From: Selaginella moellendorffii
Taxonomy: Eukaryota > Streptophyta > Lycopodiopsida > Selaginellales > Selaginellaceae
Assembly: GCF_000143415.4 (NCBI RefSeq)
Contig: NW_003314320.1
Location: 1,040,746 to 1,104,745 of the forward strand
DNA length: 64,000 bases
Direction of reading: 5' to 3'
Below are positions 1 through 10,455 of this stretch, one piece after another. The notes under the pieces were generated by a model that was given only the letters and a program-made list of their open reading frames with translations, did not search any database and had not been told where the DNA came from. Position 1 is the stretch's first letter. Every line of letters starts with the position of its first letter. The position numbers and the translations under genes were made by a program.

Positions 1-893
1 TCCAGAATGTCCTGGAACGGAAGATCGGACAGCTTCCCCGCGGAGAAGATGACCGGAATGCATCCCGATCGGACGGCCGGGATGACGAGGTGCCGATCGC
101 TGGAGCCAAGGCTGAGACAAAACCTTGTTGTCACTAGCAGCTGTAGATCCAATGCCACTGCGCCAGCGACGAAGCTCTCATCGGATTTCCAAGACGCTGG
201 AACATCCCTCGCTGCGTAGCCCTGGGAGCTGGAATCGTACACCGCGAGATTCCACCGACGGCGCTGGGGAGGATCGATCGATCCTCCTGCGGGCGGCATT
301 GTAATGTCCTTGTGCGCGAGGAATTCCTGCGCTCCATGCCTGGCCAGTGGAAAGCAGGCGATCTGGATCGCGTTCTTCTTGAGCTCAAGAACATTCCTGG
401 ACCAGTCGCTCGTAATATCGTGGCACGAGACGAAGAAGTGATCCGCCCCGAGCGATCGCTGCCAATACGGGTAGAGATCTCGCAGCTGCTGGATGTAAGA
501 CTTGAGGGAGTGAGCGATCCCTTTCGGATCGGGCCTCTTCTTCCAGATCGCCGAGATTGACGCTGGCAGGAGAAACAAGTCCGCCGCCTCCGGATCATCC
601 GTCACAAACCCTGAGGCCAGCAGCGAATCCACAAAGACTCGATCTATCGAACCTGGCCGTGCTGCCTTCCCATCTCGCAAATCTGGAGCGCTGGCGTTCT
701 GGATCATCGGGTAGACGTAGACCTTGAAGCGATCTAGAAACTCCTGGTAGTCCCGTGCAAGAAACGCTGGAGAATGGTAGAGACTGCGATCAAGATCGCT
801 AGCTCCCTCGAAATCCAGCAAGAACGCGAGAGAAATCGAAGCATCGACGAGGAAAAAGAGAAAGAACAAGGATGATCCGCCATTGCCAGCCAT
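1..893 (-). CDS. GT47 exostosin-family glycosyltransferase, 5' part
   Basis: Partial gene: the frame stays open from an ATG at 893 to the window edge (297 codons) and continues outside, so the C-terminus is missing. A hydrophobic N-terminus (about residues 8-25, rich in Phe and Leu) fits a type II Golgi signal anchor. Motifs in order: FKVYVYP, a stretch with DLFLLP, the conserved GADHFFVSCHDI, then KDITMPP, and finally FCLSLGSSDRHLVIPAVRSG followed by CIPVIF. This order is typical of plant GT47 (exostosin, arabinosyl- or galactosyltransferase-like) enzymes that build wall polysaccharides or glycoproteins. The sugar and acceptor cannot be read from the sequence. No intron is seen in this part. 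It is head-to-head with the transporter gene starting at 1122, leaving a 228-bp shared promoter. Family call firm, substrate unknown. Confidence 0.88.
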   Translation of the reverse strand, partial: MAGNGGSSLFFLFFLVDASISLAFLLDFEGASDLDRSLYHSPAFLARDYQEFLDRFKVYVYPMIQNASAPDLRDGKAARPGSIDRVFVDSLLASGFVTDDPEAADLFLLPASISAIWKKRPDPKGIAHSLKSYIQQLRDLYPYWQRSLGADHFFVSCHDITSDWSRNVLELKKNAIQIACFPLARHGAQEFLAHKDITMPPAGGSIDPPQRRRWNLAVYDSSSQGYAARDVPASWKSDESFVAGAVALDLQLLVTTRFCLSLGSSDRHLVIPAVRSGCIPVIFSAGKLSDLPFQDIL

Positions 894-1121
894 AGCCGGA
901 GCTCGACTTTCCTTGCTGGAAATATTCTCTTCAAACAAAGCCTGGCATTGACACGGCAGTGTACTATTTGCCTTTGATTGATCGTTGGAGTGATGGCTTA
1001 AGAGGAATCGAGCCTTGGATCATTTGTATGAGATATTTCCAGGGTATATCCACGGACGAAGATCCAGTCCCGCCTTATGGCTCGTCTATGAGCCCTAGTT
1101 TGATGCTGCGTCTTCGCGGCG

Positions 1122-3174
1122 ATGCTTTCTAGCTTGATTTCCAGCTCCAGAGCCAGGGTTTGTCGATGCGCGCAGCGCTGCCGCGGATTACCGGGCCGGA
1201 GCTTGCTGGGTGAGGAATGCGGCGAGGTATTTGGGATCCGGCGCAGCGTTCTTGTGTCGTGCTACAGGAAGGAGGCTGATTTGCGGAAGAGCGACGGCCG
1301 TGAGGAGAATTCCAATGCCAGGCCGCCCCTGACGTACTTCATCGCGAAATATTCTCGGGGATCATTCCGATTCGAGCAGCGACGATGTAAGTTCCAGCAT
1401 TGCCCGTATTTTGCCAGTATCGGCATTTTGCGCTCCTTAATATGTGCTTGTGTGTAGTTCACAGCTCCGGCACGTCTCATCGAGGAGACGAAGAAGAACA
1501 AGAGAACGATCCACAACCCGCCGTAGTTCATGGCCATAGGTGAAGTTACAAACTTTCCTTTCTCTTATAGTTCTTCACGTATATTGTTTTACGTGGCAGT
1601 GAAAGGGCTGTAGTGACTGCGCTTTGGTGCAATTTTCTAGTTCTGTCTCTAAAGTGTGGCGTCTGGTTTATGACTGGAAGCCATGTTATGCTCGCGGAAG
1701 CAGTACATTCTCTAGCGGATCTAGCGAACCAGGTCTCGTGAATTTTCTGATAGCAGCCTTTTGCTTATCCAGAATGATTTTTCTTTCCAGGGTTTGCTTG
1801 CGTATGGTCTCGTCAGCTCAAAGCGTGCTCCAGATGCTCTTCATCCGTGAGTGTTAGTTCCACTTGCCATTCCAATTTTCATTTATACTGACGGTTTGTT
1901 TGTTCGCTTTTCAGGTATGGTTACTCCAAAGAACGCTTCGTTTGGTCGCTGATATCAGCTGTCGGGATATTTTGTCTGGGCTCTGGCGCAACAATTGTCC
2001 ACGGAATTTCCAACTTATGGCAAGCTGAGGTATCTTTGTTCTATTTTTCAGGCTTTGCACGTAACGTCCTTTTTTTATTGTGTGTGTAGCCTATCGACAA
2101 CATCTTTTCTGCTGCCATTGTCATTGGTGGTTCAATGTTAATGGAAGGTAATGACGAAATGTATGCGCGGATTATTACGGTGCTCCTTGCAGGAGCTTCA
2201 CTCTACGTGGCTGTGAACGCTGTGCGGCAAGGAGCTGCGTCGGAAGGAATGAAGTTTCAAGAGTACATTTGGCGTGGTCACGATCCAACATCCGTGGCTG
2301 TCATGATGGAGGTATTCCATAATACAATTCATTTCTAGAGTCTTACCTTCGAATCATTTTCAGGATGGTGCTGCGGTCACTGGCTTGTTTATAGCTGGTA
2401 TGTCGCTGACTGCTGTGCATTTAACAGGCAATCCAATCTGGGACCCTCTTGGATCTATACTCGTGGGAAATCTTCTCGGAATGGTAAGATTGTGTTAGTC
2501 AAGACATGAACATAACCCGTGCCCACACACGAACAGGTGGCAGTTTTTCTGATTCAACGAAATCGCCATGCTCTCCTTGGTCGCTCAATGGAACCCAAGG
2601 ATGTGCAACGCGTGTTGGACTTGCTTGCATCAGATCCTGTAAGCTGAGCTATCTATAGACCTTCAAGCCTCAAACTTAAGCAAAAATGCAGGTTGTTGAT
2701 GCGGTCTATGACTGTAAGAGCGAGGTGATCGGGCCAGGATCGTACAGATTCAAGGCAGAAATCGGTAACGTCTGTTGATCTCGACGAACTGCGCTAAGAT
2801 TGTCCATTCGCAGATTTTGACGGTGTAGTAGTTGTACATAATTACTTGCAACGGACGGGGCGAGAAGCCTGGATAAAGGAGGTCTGTTCGTGACTTGGCC
2901 CTCTTTCACTTTTTATCAATCTTCGTTCTCCTTGTTTAGTTTCAGAATGCTGCGAAAGACCCTGCTGCTTTGGAGACCGCACTTGCAAACTACGGTAATG
3001 CAAATTTTATTTTCTCCAGGCTAGATCTGTTCTTATGGTTTTCTTGCAGGAGAAGAAGTGGTGGCTGCTCTTGGCTCCGAAGTGGACAGACTAGAGAAAG
3101 ACATCCAGAAGATCGTTCCTGGCGTTCGGCATGTAGATATCGAGGCTCACAATCCCAAAGGTCCACTTCCATAA
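1122..3174 (+). CDS. MTP7: Cation efflux (CDF) transporter, metal tolerance protein 7 / SLC30A9 type
   Basis: Thirteen exons give a 456-aa protein: 1122-1386, 1458-1539, 1600-1732, 1791-1846, 1915-2029, 2090-2147, 2193-2311, 2364-2483, 2537-2638, 2692-2764, 2814-2881, 2940-2994, 3050-3174. All introns are 45-71 bp GT-AG and the phases agree throughout. A basic Ser/Arg-rich N-terminus suggests an organelle targeting peptide. The membrane domain has HVMLAEAVHSLAD (the HxxxD metal site of cation diffusion facilitators), HPYGYSKERFVWSLISAVG, WRGHDPTSVAVMMEDGAAV and VGNLLGMVAVFLIQRNRHAL. The C-terminus has the conserved DCKSEVIGPGSYRFKAEIDF and GSEVDRLEKDIQKIVPG ending near HVDIEAHNP. This is the plant MTP7/MTPC4 branch, related to animal ZnT9. 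Zinc is the usual cargo of the superfamily, but that is inference here. Confidence 0.93.
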
Positions 3175-3372
3175 AAGGGATTTTGCTAATACTTTTCTTG
3201 TGAAACTAACGACCTTTGACTGGAGTTCCCGGGGAAAAAAAATATGAAACAAAGAAGCTATGATTCGGCCGAAGATGGGATGAGCGGCTGAGATTTCTCT
3301 TCACTAACTGACATTTCTGGAATCAGATTTAGGTTTCTCCGGTTTCAGGTGGTGCAAAACTTTGCTTCCACG

Positions 3373-4556
3373 ATGGTGAGTGTTCTTCAAATTTCTTTCA
3401 TTCTTTTGTTCTAACGAGTGGATAATGCAGGCCGAGTGTCTGGCTTGGCGCGACTTGTCACACAAAGAGCTGGCTCACATTTTTGATGACTCGGAGACCC
3501 CAAGTGACGTGCGGAGGTAAGCAAACAGCTCCATGCCTGAGCTTCTTTCTCCCTTCATGGCTTTCTGGATCTTAGGCATTTAGGAGAAGCGATGAAGCTG
3601 AATGATGGAAGCATTTGTTCCGAGATACTGCTTGACTTGCACTACGGCTCCCTCTAGTAGGATTTTCTACATGTCTTTCTCACTCACTGGCTTCTCGAAT
3701 CCTTGTCAAGCTTTGCACAGGAACAGGGCTTCTCCCTTGAGAAGATGTCAGCCTTCGTCTCAATCGTCAAGGCAATTCACGACCAAGCCATTGGTAAATC
3801 CTCCATCAACCATTCTTACTAATTTCTTTCACTTTTTGCCTTAAAAGGCATGCGTTTAACAGTAGAAAGAAGCTGGGAAACAGCAAAGAACCTCTTTCTC
3901 TTGCACAGCGTCCAGCGACCACCATTCTCAATCGGCTTGTTTACATTCGGAGATCTCCAAGAGATAACGAGATACGTCCTCAACACGTAAAACAATCTTC
4001 CCAGCTTCAAAAGCTTCTACTCGATGAGTCCAGCTCCTGTGCTCTTTCCTCTCACAGATACTACAGACACTTCAAGCTCTACCAATACGCGTTCTGCGCG
4101 ACTTACTACCTCAACATGGACACTTGGGAGTATAATCTCGTAGAGCTAGCCCCGGAGCTAAAATCGCTAGATCTCGCAATAACACAGGAGGAATACGACG
4201 TCCAACAGGAAGCTCTCAGGAAACAGCAAGAGGTGGGCGACGAAATTTCACAAGCCTTACGAGTAAAATCTTCTCCTGCGCAGGAGGAAGAAGCAAAAAG
4301 GCTCGAAGACAAGCGGCTGGCTGAAGAAGCCGAGAGGCAAGCCAGGATCGAGGCACAGTATCGAGGTAGAGGCTACTTACTTCGGCTTGGATCTCCAATG
4401 CTAAGCTGGTTCTCGCCGCTTCCAGCGTCCATCCCGGACGAGATCACAAGAAAAGTCAACCAGGTTGTTTCGCGCTACATGGATGAGATGCGGGCCGAGT
4501 TTGACGCCAAGCTGGAAGAAAAACTCGCCGAGCTGGGGGCTGGAGCTGCAAAATAG
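3373..4556 (+). CDS. CABCOCO1-like ciliary/flagellar coiled-coil protein
   Basis: Six exons (3373-3375, 3431-3516, 3576-3656, 3711-3793, 3848-3986, 4058-4556) give 296 aa with consistent phases. The first coding exon is only the ATG triplet followed by GTGAGT. The core LLDLHYGSLYFAQEQGFSLE, then KMSAFVSIVKAIHDQAIG and later YYRHFKLYQYAF, recalls animal CABCOCO1 (C10orf107), where a short YY-G-FWWAKE segment and a QHYRLFEFLF segment are similarly placed. The last third is a charged coiled coil (KQQ, EEEAKRLEDKRLAEEAERQ) ending in an acidic/basic tail. In lycophytes such a gene would act in biflagellate sperm. It is convergent with the pectin acetylesterase gene, with 48 bp between the stops. 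A 51-nt in-frame stretch at 4231-4281 starts GTGGGC and ends GCGCAG and may be a facultative intron. Homology was judged by eye, so the family name is moderately sure. Confidence 0.65.
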
Positions 4557-4604
4557 TACTTAAAGTCGTGAAATACCATCTTCTGGCTTGTGTACCTCGT
4601 CAGC

Positions 4605-6423
4605 TCAGTGTCTCCAGCTAGTCCATTTTATACAGGTTGGATTGCAAGGATACGGACAGTCGATGCTTTTATACGAAGAGCCGCCTCTTGCGAAGTACCA
4701 GTCTCCGAAGGCTTCTCTTATCGTCTGCGCAAAACCAAAAGAGTGAGCATTCTACGTGAAATGAGAATATCGACAGACCTTGTTTCCTATCGTGTTTGTG
4801 TTCCAAGTTAACCCTTCAAGCTGACAGTGACTGAAGCACGAATCTATGAAGAGACCACTCTGATCCACACCTCGCACGTATTCCACGGCCTTTAGAAACT
4901 CCATCCTGAAACCTGGGAGCCCATGGATTTATGCATCGAAAAAGATACGTGATTGATTGATACCTTGCAAAACGCTGAGCTGATCCTGGGAACAGACGTA
5001 CGGGTTATACTTGCAAGTAGTCCACTTCCTGTCAGGGTCGGCTGCGTCTGGAATGAAAATATTCTGGATCTGAGGATTCACACGAATTTGTCACTTCCTT
5101 GGAACAAGCCTTAGCTTTTGCGCTTACTTGCCAAACATCATACGCTGGATTGACAAAGAAAATGGGGACGTGGATGTGAGGAGCGACGTACTGAGGAAAG
5201 AAACACTGAACAAGCGACGTAAGAGCTACGTAGAAAAGGAGTTGTGAAATACCTGTGCATCGTGTTCTGCAACGCAGGCTTCTGGCAGGTTCTCTCGGGC
5301 ATTCTGCGACGATGCTTGAGTGTGGAAACAAAAATGCTGAAACGAAACGCTTACATGGATATCCACCACGTCCTTGAAAAAGGAACGAAACGAGAAGTTG
5401 CCTGCTATATCTTTCCTGTCAAAGAGCTTGGAAACATCAGAAACAGCTGCTTTAAACGAAACCGAACTTCACGTACGCATCCAAGAAATATCCTCCATCG
5501 CTGACGCATTTGACGTATGTCGTCCGTGGCAAAAGCTCCTTAAAGCTCGAGCAATGAAGAGTAGCCGCTAGACCTCCAGCCGAACATCCACCTAGAAGTG
5601 CCTACATAATTGGAATCGATAAGAACTACCAAAAGTAAAGAAAAAATCCGGACTAACCATCTCAGCGTCGCTCATACCCTTGCTCAAAAGATCCGAGATA
5701 ACCGCCTTCCATATCTTCTCTCCTCTATACATGAGACCCAAGGCCTGCTGGCTATCGCTGTCGAAGGCCACCGTCACCGTGGTATTCACATTTCCTGTGA
5801 AGGATGCTCCATCACAGTACTTGACTTTCACCCGGTTCCAATTGTAAAAATCTAAACCTCCAGTAGCAAAATCAATCCACATTACTGGAAAGAAAAACCA
5901 CTCACCTGGATTTTCTTGAGCCGAATTGCTGAGAATCCCGAGAAACCGTGTCTGTCTATCCATGAGATCGGAGGAGCCGAAGGAGGTTCGAGCGCGCTGT
6001 GCACAAGATGCGTGATCGGAACACCATGCTCCACCCTGAAAGAATCTGTCAAATAAAATAAAATCTCTCGAGCTAAAGCTCACCTCCAAGAACACGATCC
6101 AGTTCCTGGAACCAGATCCAGTGCCTGGATGCCAGTGATACGCAGGCGGACTGCCATCCAGACACACTGCGCAAGAGAAAGACGATCAATCCAGAATGCC
6201 AAGAAAGATCGATCGGTCTTTTACCAGCGCCATCGTGAACAGCCGCCTGGAGGACCGTAATATCCACCCACAGCTCAGCGTCAGCGTACGAAGTGTAGTG
6301 CTTCCAGATGCGCATCTTCAAGATCGCGGCGAGGACGATCCCGACGGTCGCTACCGCGAATGCGGCCCTGGCGAGCTCCATCCAGCCCCATTTCTTCCCC
6401 CACACTAGCATTCTCTTCCCCAT
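4605..6423 (-). CDS. Pectin acetylesterase (CE13)
   Basis: A multi-exon minus-strand gene starts at 6423 with an N-terminal membrane anchor ([20 protein letters not shown]) and ends at the TGA at 4605. Exons read in order: [70 protein letters not shown], then [17 protein letters not shown] with the catalytic serine in GCSAGG. After that come [17 protein letters not shown], a KDVVDIH segment, [48 protein letters not shown] with the conserved histidine, and a short C-terminal CPYPCNPTC. This is the full set of plant pectin acetylesterase blocks. The enzyme removes acetyl esters from pectin in the cell wall. Introns are about 40-60 bp. The exon after KDVVDIH most likely begins at the CAG before NAREN (near 5308); a nearby AG gives the wrong frame. 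Confidence 0.93.
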
Positions 6424-9400
6424 AAACCCTATTGAAATCCATTGGTCATAAGGGGCTAAAGTATGGAGACAAAATAAATCATCCGCGGGAATTTCAAAGT
6501 ATCAGGGATATTCCGACAGATTTAAGGATCTGTGAGTAGCATATTCCGGCGGGGTTCTAGATCGACTTGGCATTTGTATAGAACATTTACATCATAAAGA
6601 AGATGTCCTCATATAACACTTAGCAATTTCGCCAAGTGCTTTCATCCTCTATTGCTATTGGCTCCTTTTTGTATTTGTTCCTTAGGATGAGGCACTGTAA
6701 GATGATGAACAATGCAAAAAAATCATTGTTATTTTGAAGTTAAAAGAAAATACAATAATAACCACTTTATTAATTCACCCAAAGAGCCTTAACTCTAGCA
6801 TTATCAAACGAGATATAAAGTTTTTAAATGTGCAAAAAAGATTTCATCTTCAAGGTCGTAGCGAGGACAATCTTCACAAATGTTTTGCCACAGCAAGCTC
6901 AAACAAGTCCATTTCTACCCCCACACTCTTAAACTCTAAAAAACTAAGATCCGTGACAAAAGAATAACTTTAAAACATTCTTACATTTTTTATTAATATT
7001 TCATAAATCTTTTTTATAGAACATTTCATTTCATGTCTAATGAGAAAAGGTTAATACTTTTTAGTAAAATAGTAAATTATCCTTCTAGATTAATTAGATT
7101 AAATTGGTTTTTTCATTATATATAAAAAGGTAATTTAATCTTTCCATAAACTTTTGAGTTATAATATATTTTATATTAAATTCAAAAAAGGAGTTACTTC
7201 TTTTCATTTATTTTTTTCTCTTGGCACTAGAAGATCGATTCAGCACCGAACTAATCTTCCTAACATGTTCTTGCTTTGATGTCATAAGCAAATTACATTT
7301 GCCTAGTATTTAATTTTTAAGTATTTTTCTTTTCAAAAACCTCTAAAAATCACATTTTTGAGCTGGGCTCAAATTCAAAAACTAGTGTAAAGCTTTTATA
7401 TTCTTTAAATAAGTTTTTATTATATATATTAATTTTTACTTTTATATTTAAAATTTATAAAAAATAAATTACTTTTTGTTTGTAAAAAAATAAAAAAAGT
7501 AAAATTATGGAAGAGACAAAAGGGAATAACCACTAATTTCAAAAGAAGTCATATAAATTTATTAATTATTAAATACTAAGATGGTATTGAAATCTAATTT
7601 TCCTAAATTAGAAAATTTAGAAATTTAAATAATTACATAACTATCTATTTTGAATTTTATACTTAATTTATTTTAAAAATATTATAATGCTCCTAATATA
7701 TTACTAAAAATATACAATTTCAACTTAATTTCATAATTTTGATACATTACTATTACAGCAGGCACAATTCATCTAAAGAATTATTTTTATATATCAAAAT
7801 ATCATTATAGTGTAATTAAAAGAGTACATTTTTTATAATATCCTTACTTGTGTGTGGGATTTTTATTCTTTGTTCATTTCCTTAGTTCACTTGTAAATTT
7901 GAGGTATGGTAAATTATATAGTCAATTATAACATTCAAAATATAATTTCCCATGTAATTTAGAAGAATAGTCATATAATTTTTTCTTATAGTTTTACATG
8001 TATTTTGATTTGATTTAACTATTTGTCCATATATTATATTATGGTATATATATATGGTATATATATATAATGTAATAAATATATATTTACCTATATATTA
8101 GAATGTATCTCAATATATCTTATCAAATCGTTTAACCTCTTAAGTGGTCAATATACTTTTGTTTCAAATATTTATTATTAATACTTCCAAATTTATTACC
8201 AAATGTCTAATCTATTACAAATTCTTTTGTTTTGATTTTCCTTCACTATAGAACTTGTCTTTAAGTTTTCAAACCCTTTGATATTTTAAAAAGTAATTTT
8301 CTTTTTCCTAAATAACCTTATAATGCCTTTTAATATATTTATTTTTAATTTTTTAACTTTAGCCTCCCATACAAAATTCAATTAAGCATACACATAATTG
8401 TTGAAATGAAAATTTAAATAATCATTTAATCTTCTGTAAAGTATTTAGGTTTATCTAGTGATGTGGTTTTCACCCTTCACTCTATCTTAAGATAACTATG
8501 GCCAAGGGTAATTATGTAATACACCTAAATTTTGAGTTGAACTCCAAATTTATTACATTACAAAGCAAATATGCTGAAATTGTGCAAACCCCATCTAACA
8601 TTATTTTATGTGTAAGAGTTGATATTTATGGAGGATTTTGAATGTATACCAAACTTCAATTGCATAATGAGAAGAGGTGAGTACTTCACTGATTAGAGCA
8701 ATATGAAATTTGGATTTTAACCCAAGTTGAAAACAGAATAAAGAGCAACACAACTATGTTTTTAACCATTATAACTATTATATATTTACAATTAAACCCC
8801 TTTCCCTTACATTTTAGGCTTTTGCCCTAATCCCAAGATTTAACTTGAAATTTTATTATAGCATTAAACGTAGGTTTACCTTACTAGGAGATCTAAACAT
8901 TTACCATAAATAGTATATGGAATTTAAATTGAACCAACAGATAAGGTATGATAACAAGTGATACAATAAACTATCATGTAACAATATTAAAGAACTAAAA
9001 TCAATATTATAAAGTTCTTGATAGTAGCAAGTGCAAATTAATGATATGAGTTTTTTATATCAAGTTGAGTATGCTCAACAAACAATATATAGGAATTCCT
9101 ACTTTATGTTTATCCAATCAAAGTGCACATCATTGATGGTTTGTTAGTTGATATTAAAAAATATTTATCAGCCAAGTTGTTTTGGACATTCTCTTATGAC
9201 AGTAGGAAGTTATTACTTTTTAGGTTTCTTAATAATTTCAACTTAACTAGTTCACTTCACATAAAAGCACACTTTATAAAAAATACACCAACTTAAGGAA
9301 AATATTTTTCTTTTATGTCAAAAGACACTAACACTCATACACCCTCTGCCAATCACTGAAGCCTTTGACACTGGAACGAGCGAGATGCCAAGCTCAAGCA

Positions 9401-9480
9401 AGGAGAATACTGACCTGCAACACATTGCTGTCACAAGAGAAAGAGATCCAAGTCACAGACCTGTAGAACTCATTTTCCAG
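6424..9480. other. AT-rich gene-free stretch
   Basis: About 3 kb of strongly AT-rich DNA (roughly 6680-9350 is the extreme part) with no open frame longer than about 80 codons and no recognisable domain on either strand. A short TA-rich simple repeat (TATATA blocks) lies near 8040-8090. The only homology noticed is a small F-box gene remnant at 6593-6665. The base composition is quite unlike the GC-balanced genes on both sides. It is probably old transposon debris; no terminal repeats were found by eye. Confidence 0.7.
6593..6665 (-). pseudogene. Remnant of F-box gene 3' end
   Basis: This stretch aligns by eye with the 3' coding end of the intact F-box gene (about 16136-16205). Shared words include TTACATCAT-A/G-AAGAAGATGTCCTCA, then an AACACTT block, then AGTGCTTTCATCCT, in the same order and orientation, with small indels. 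It is only about 70 bp, lies some 9.5 kb from the parent at the edge of the AT-rich region, and cannot code. It suggests a third old copy of the F-box/GH43 unit. Confidence 0.6.
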
Positions 9481-9537
9481 ATGGCGCTCGTACTGGGTGG
9501 TATCTTCCCCATCTTGTCGACCCCGTGAAAAGCTGTT

Positions 9538-9771
9538 TCATAACGCCTTCAACGAGAAGTGCTCCAAAACTTTGACAAGGAACAGCTTGATTCCCAGTGC
9601 GCTTACTTCAGCTACTGGCAGTATACCCTTGAAGATGCGTCTGGTGAAAAAACGTTCGTGCACTCTAGAAGGCAAGCAGTAAGTTCCCCGCTGATTCCTC
9701 ATAAGCTGGCCACGCAGAAGTAGCTCATGGACAGCGTCTTTCATCTCTTGAGAAAGCGAATCATGCGACAC
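9538..9771 (-). other. Possible exon of unknown gene
   Basis: An open minus-strand frame preceded by an AG acceptor-like site at about 9774. The first 35 residues (SHDSLSQEMKDAVHELLLRG then QLMRNQRGTYCL) have a helical, winged-helix-like look. After that the frame may leave the true exon. No family recognised. It lies on the same strand as the fragment at 13790-13983, and the copia element sits between them, so both may belong to one gene that was interrupted or killed. Weak evidence. Confidence 0.25.
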
Positions 9772-10405
9772 CTACAATCCAAGGGCGCGTCAAACAGATA
9801 AAGATCTACCAAGCGAATACCTTGAGATTCACAAGTAAGCACGTTGTCAAGGGACGATCAACACCAGAGGGACTATCAAATAACCTGTCAGACTATTGTA
9901 AACTTCAAGACACACAGCTTACGATTGTACAGTCCGACAATTGGCAAAAATGATAGTGAAATCGATCGTCAGCAGCCTGTGGATGAAGTACTCACTTAGC
10001 CTGCTCGGTGCGCAATCAGTGTCCGCAAGCCAATTTAAAATTTCCGCCATAAGTCCTAGCTGCTTATCGGATAAGCGGATTATCCAATCTCATAATTCAT
10101 CACAAGGTCTGGGAAACTATAGCACAGTGCCCCTGGTAACACCCCTGCACTTGTTTCAAAGTTTCCATAAGAGCAAGTCACGGCCAAATGCAGCCTGGCT
10201 TCATCAACTATAAGAAGCCTAATCGGACCAGCGAGGCCAAGGAGATCCGTCACCTCACACCTGTAGCACTGGGAATTAATTCAAAGCAAAGTGCAGACGC
10301 TACACTGACCATATGTATGCTTGAGAAGCTGCTCAGAAGCAATGGTGTCACTCACAGCAGCAAGATTTATAAAATAGACAGCTTCCGAGTCTCGTGCTTG
10401 ATACG

Positions 10406-10455
10406 AATATGCTGGCATAGCATATTCTCCAGAGCTCTCTGTGTTTTCCTTTGTA
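10406..10455 (+). repeat. Left terminal repeat of the copia element, shortened
   Basis: The 35 bp from AATATGCTGGCATAGC through AGAGCTCTCT, plus GTGTTTTCCTTTGTA, recur at 13379-13470 just after the last retroelement codon. Here the two words are adjacent; in the right copy 42 bp (13414-13455) separate them. This fits a pair of long-terminal-repeat remnants, the left one with an internal deletion. No clear primer-binding site is visible to its right. Confidence 0.5.

Noticed and set aside
4340-4420. A 40-nt GT-AG segment near 4362-4401 in the CABCOCO1-like gene as an intron
   Set aside because: Too short for a plant intron and it would disturb the coiled-coil frame that runs to the stop at 4556.
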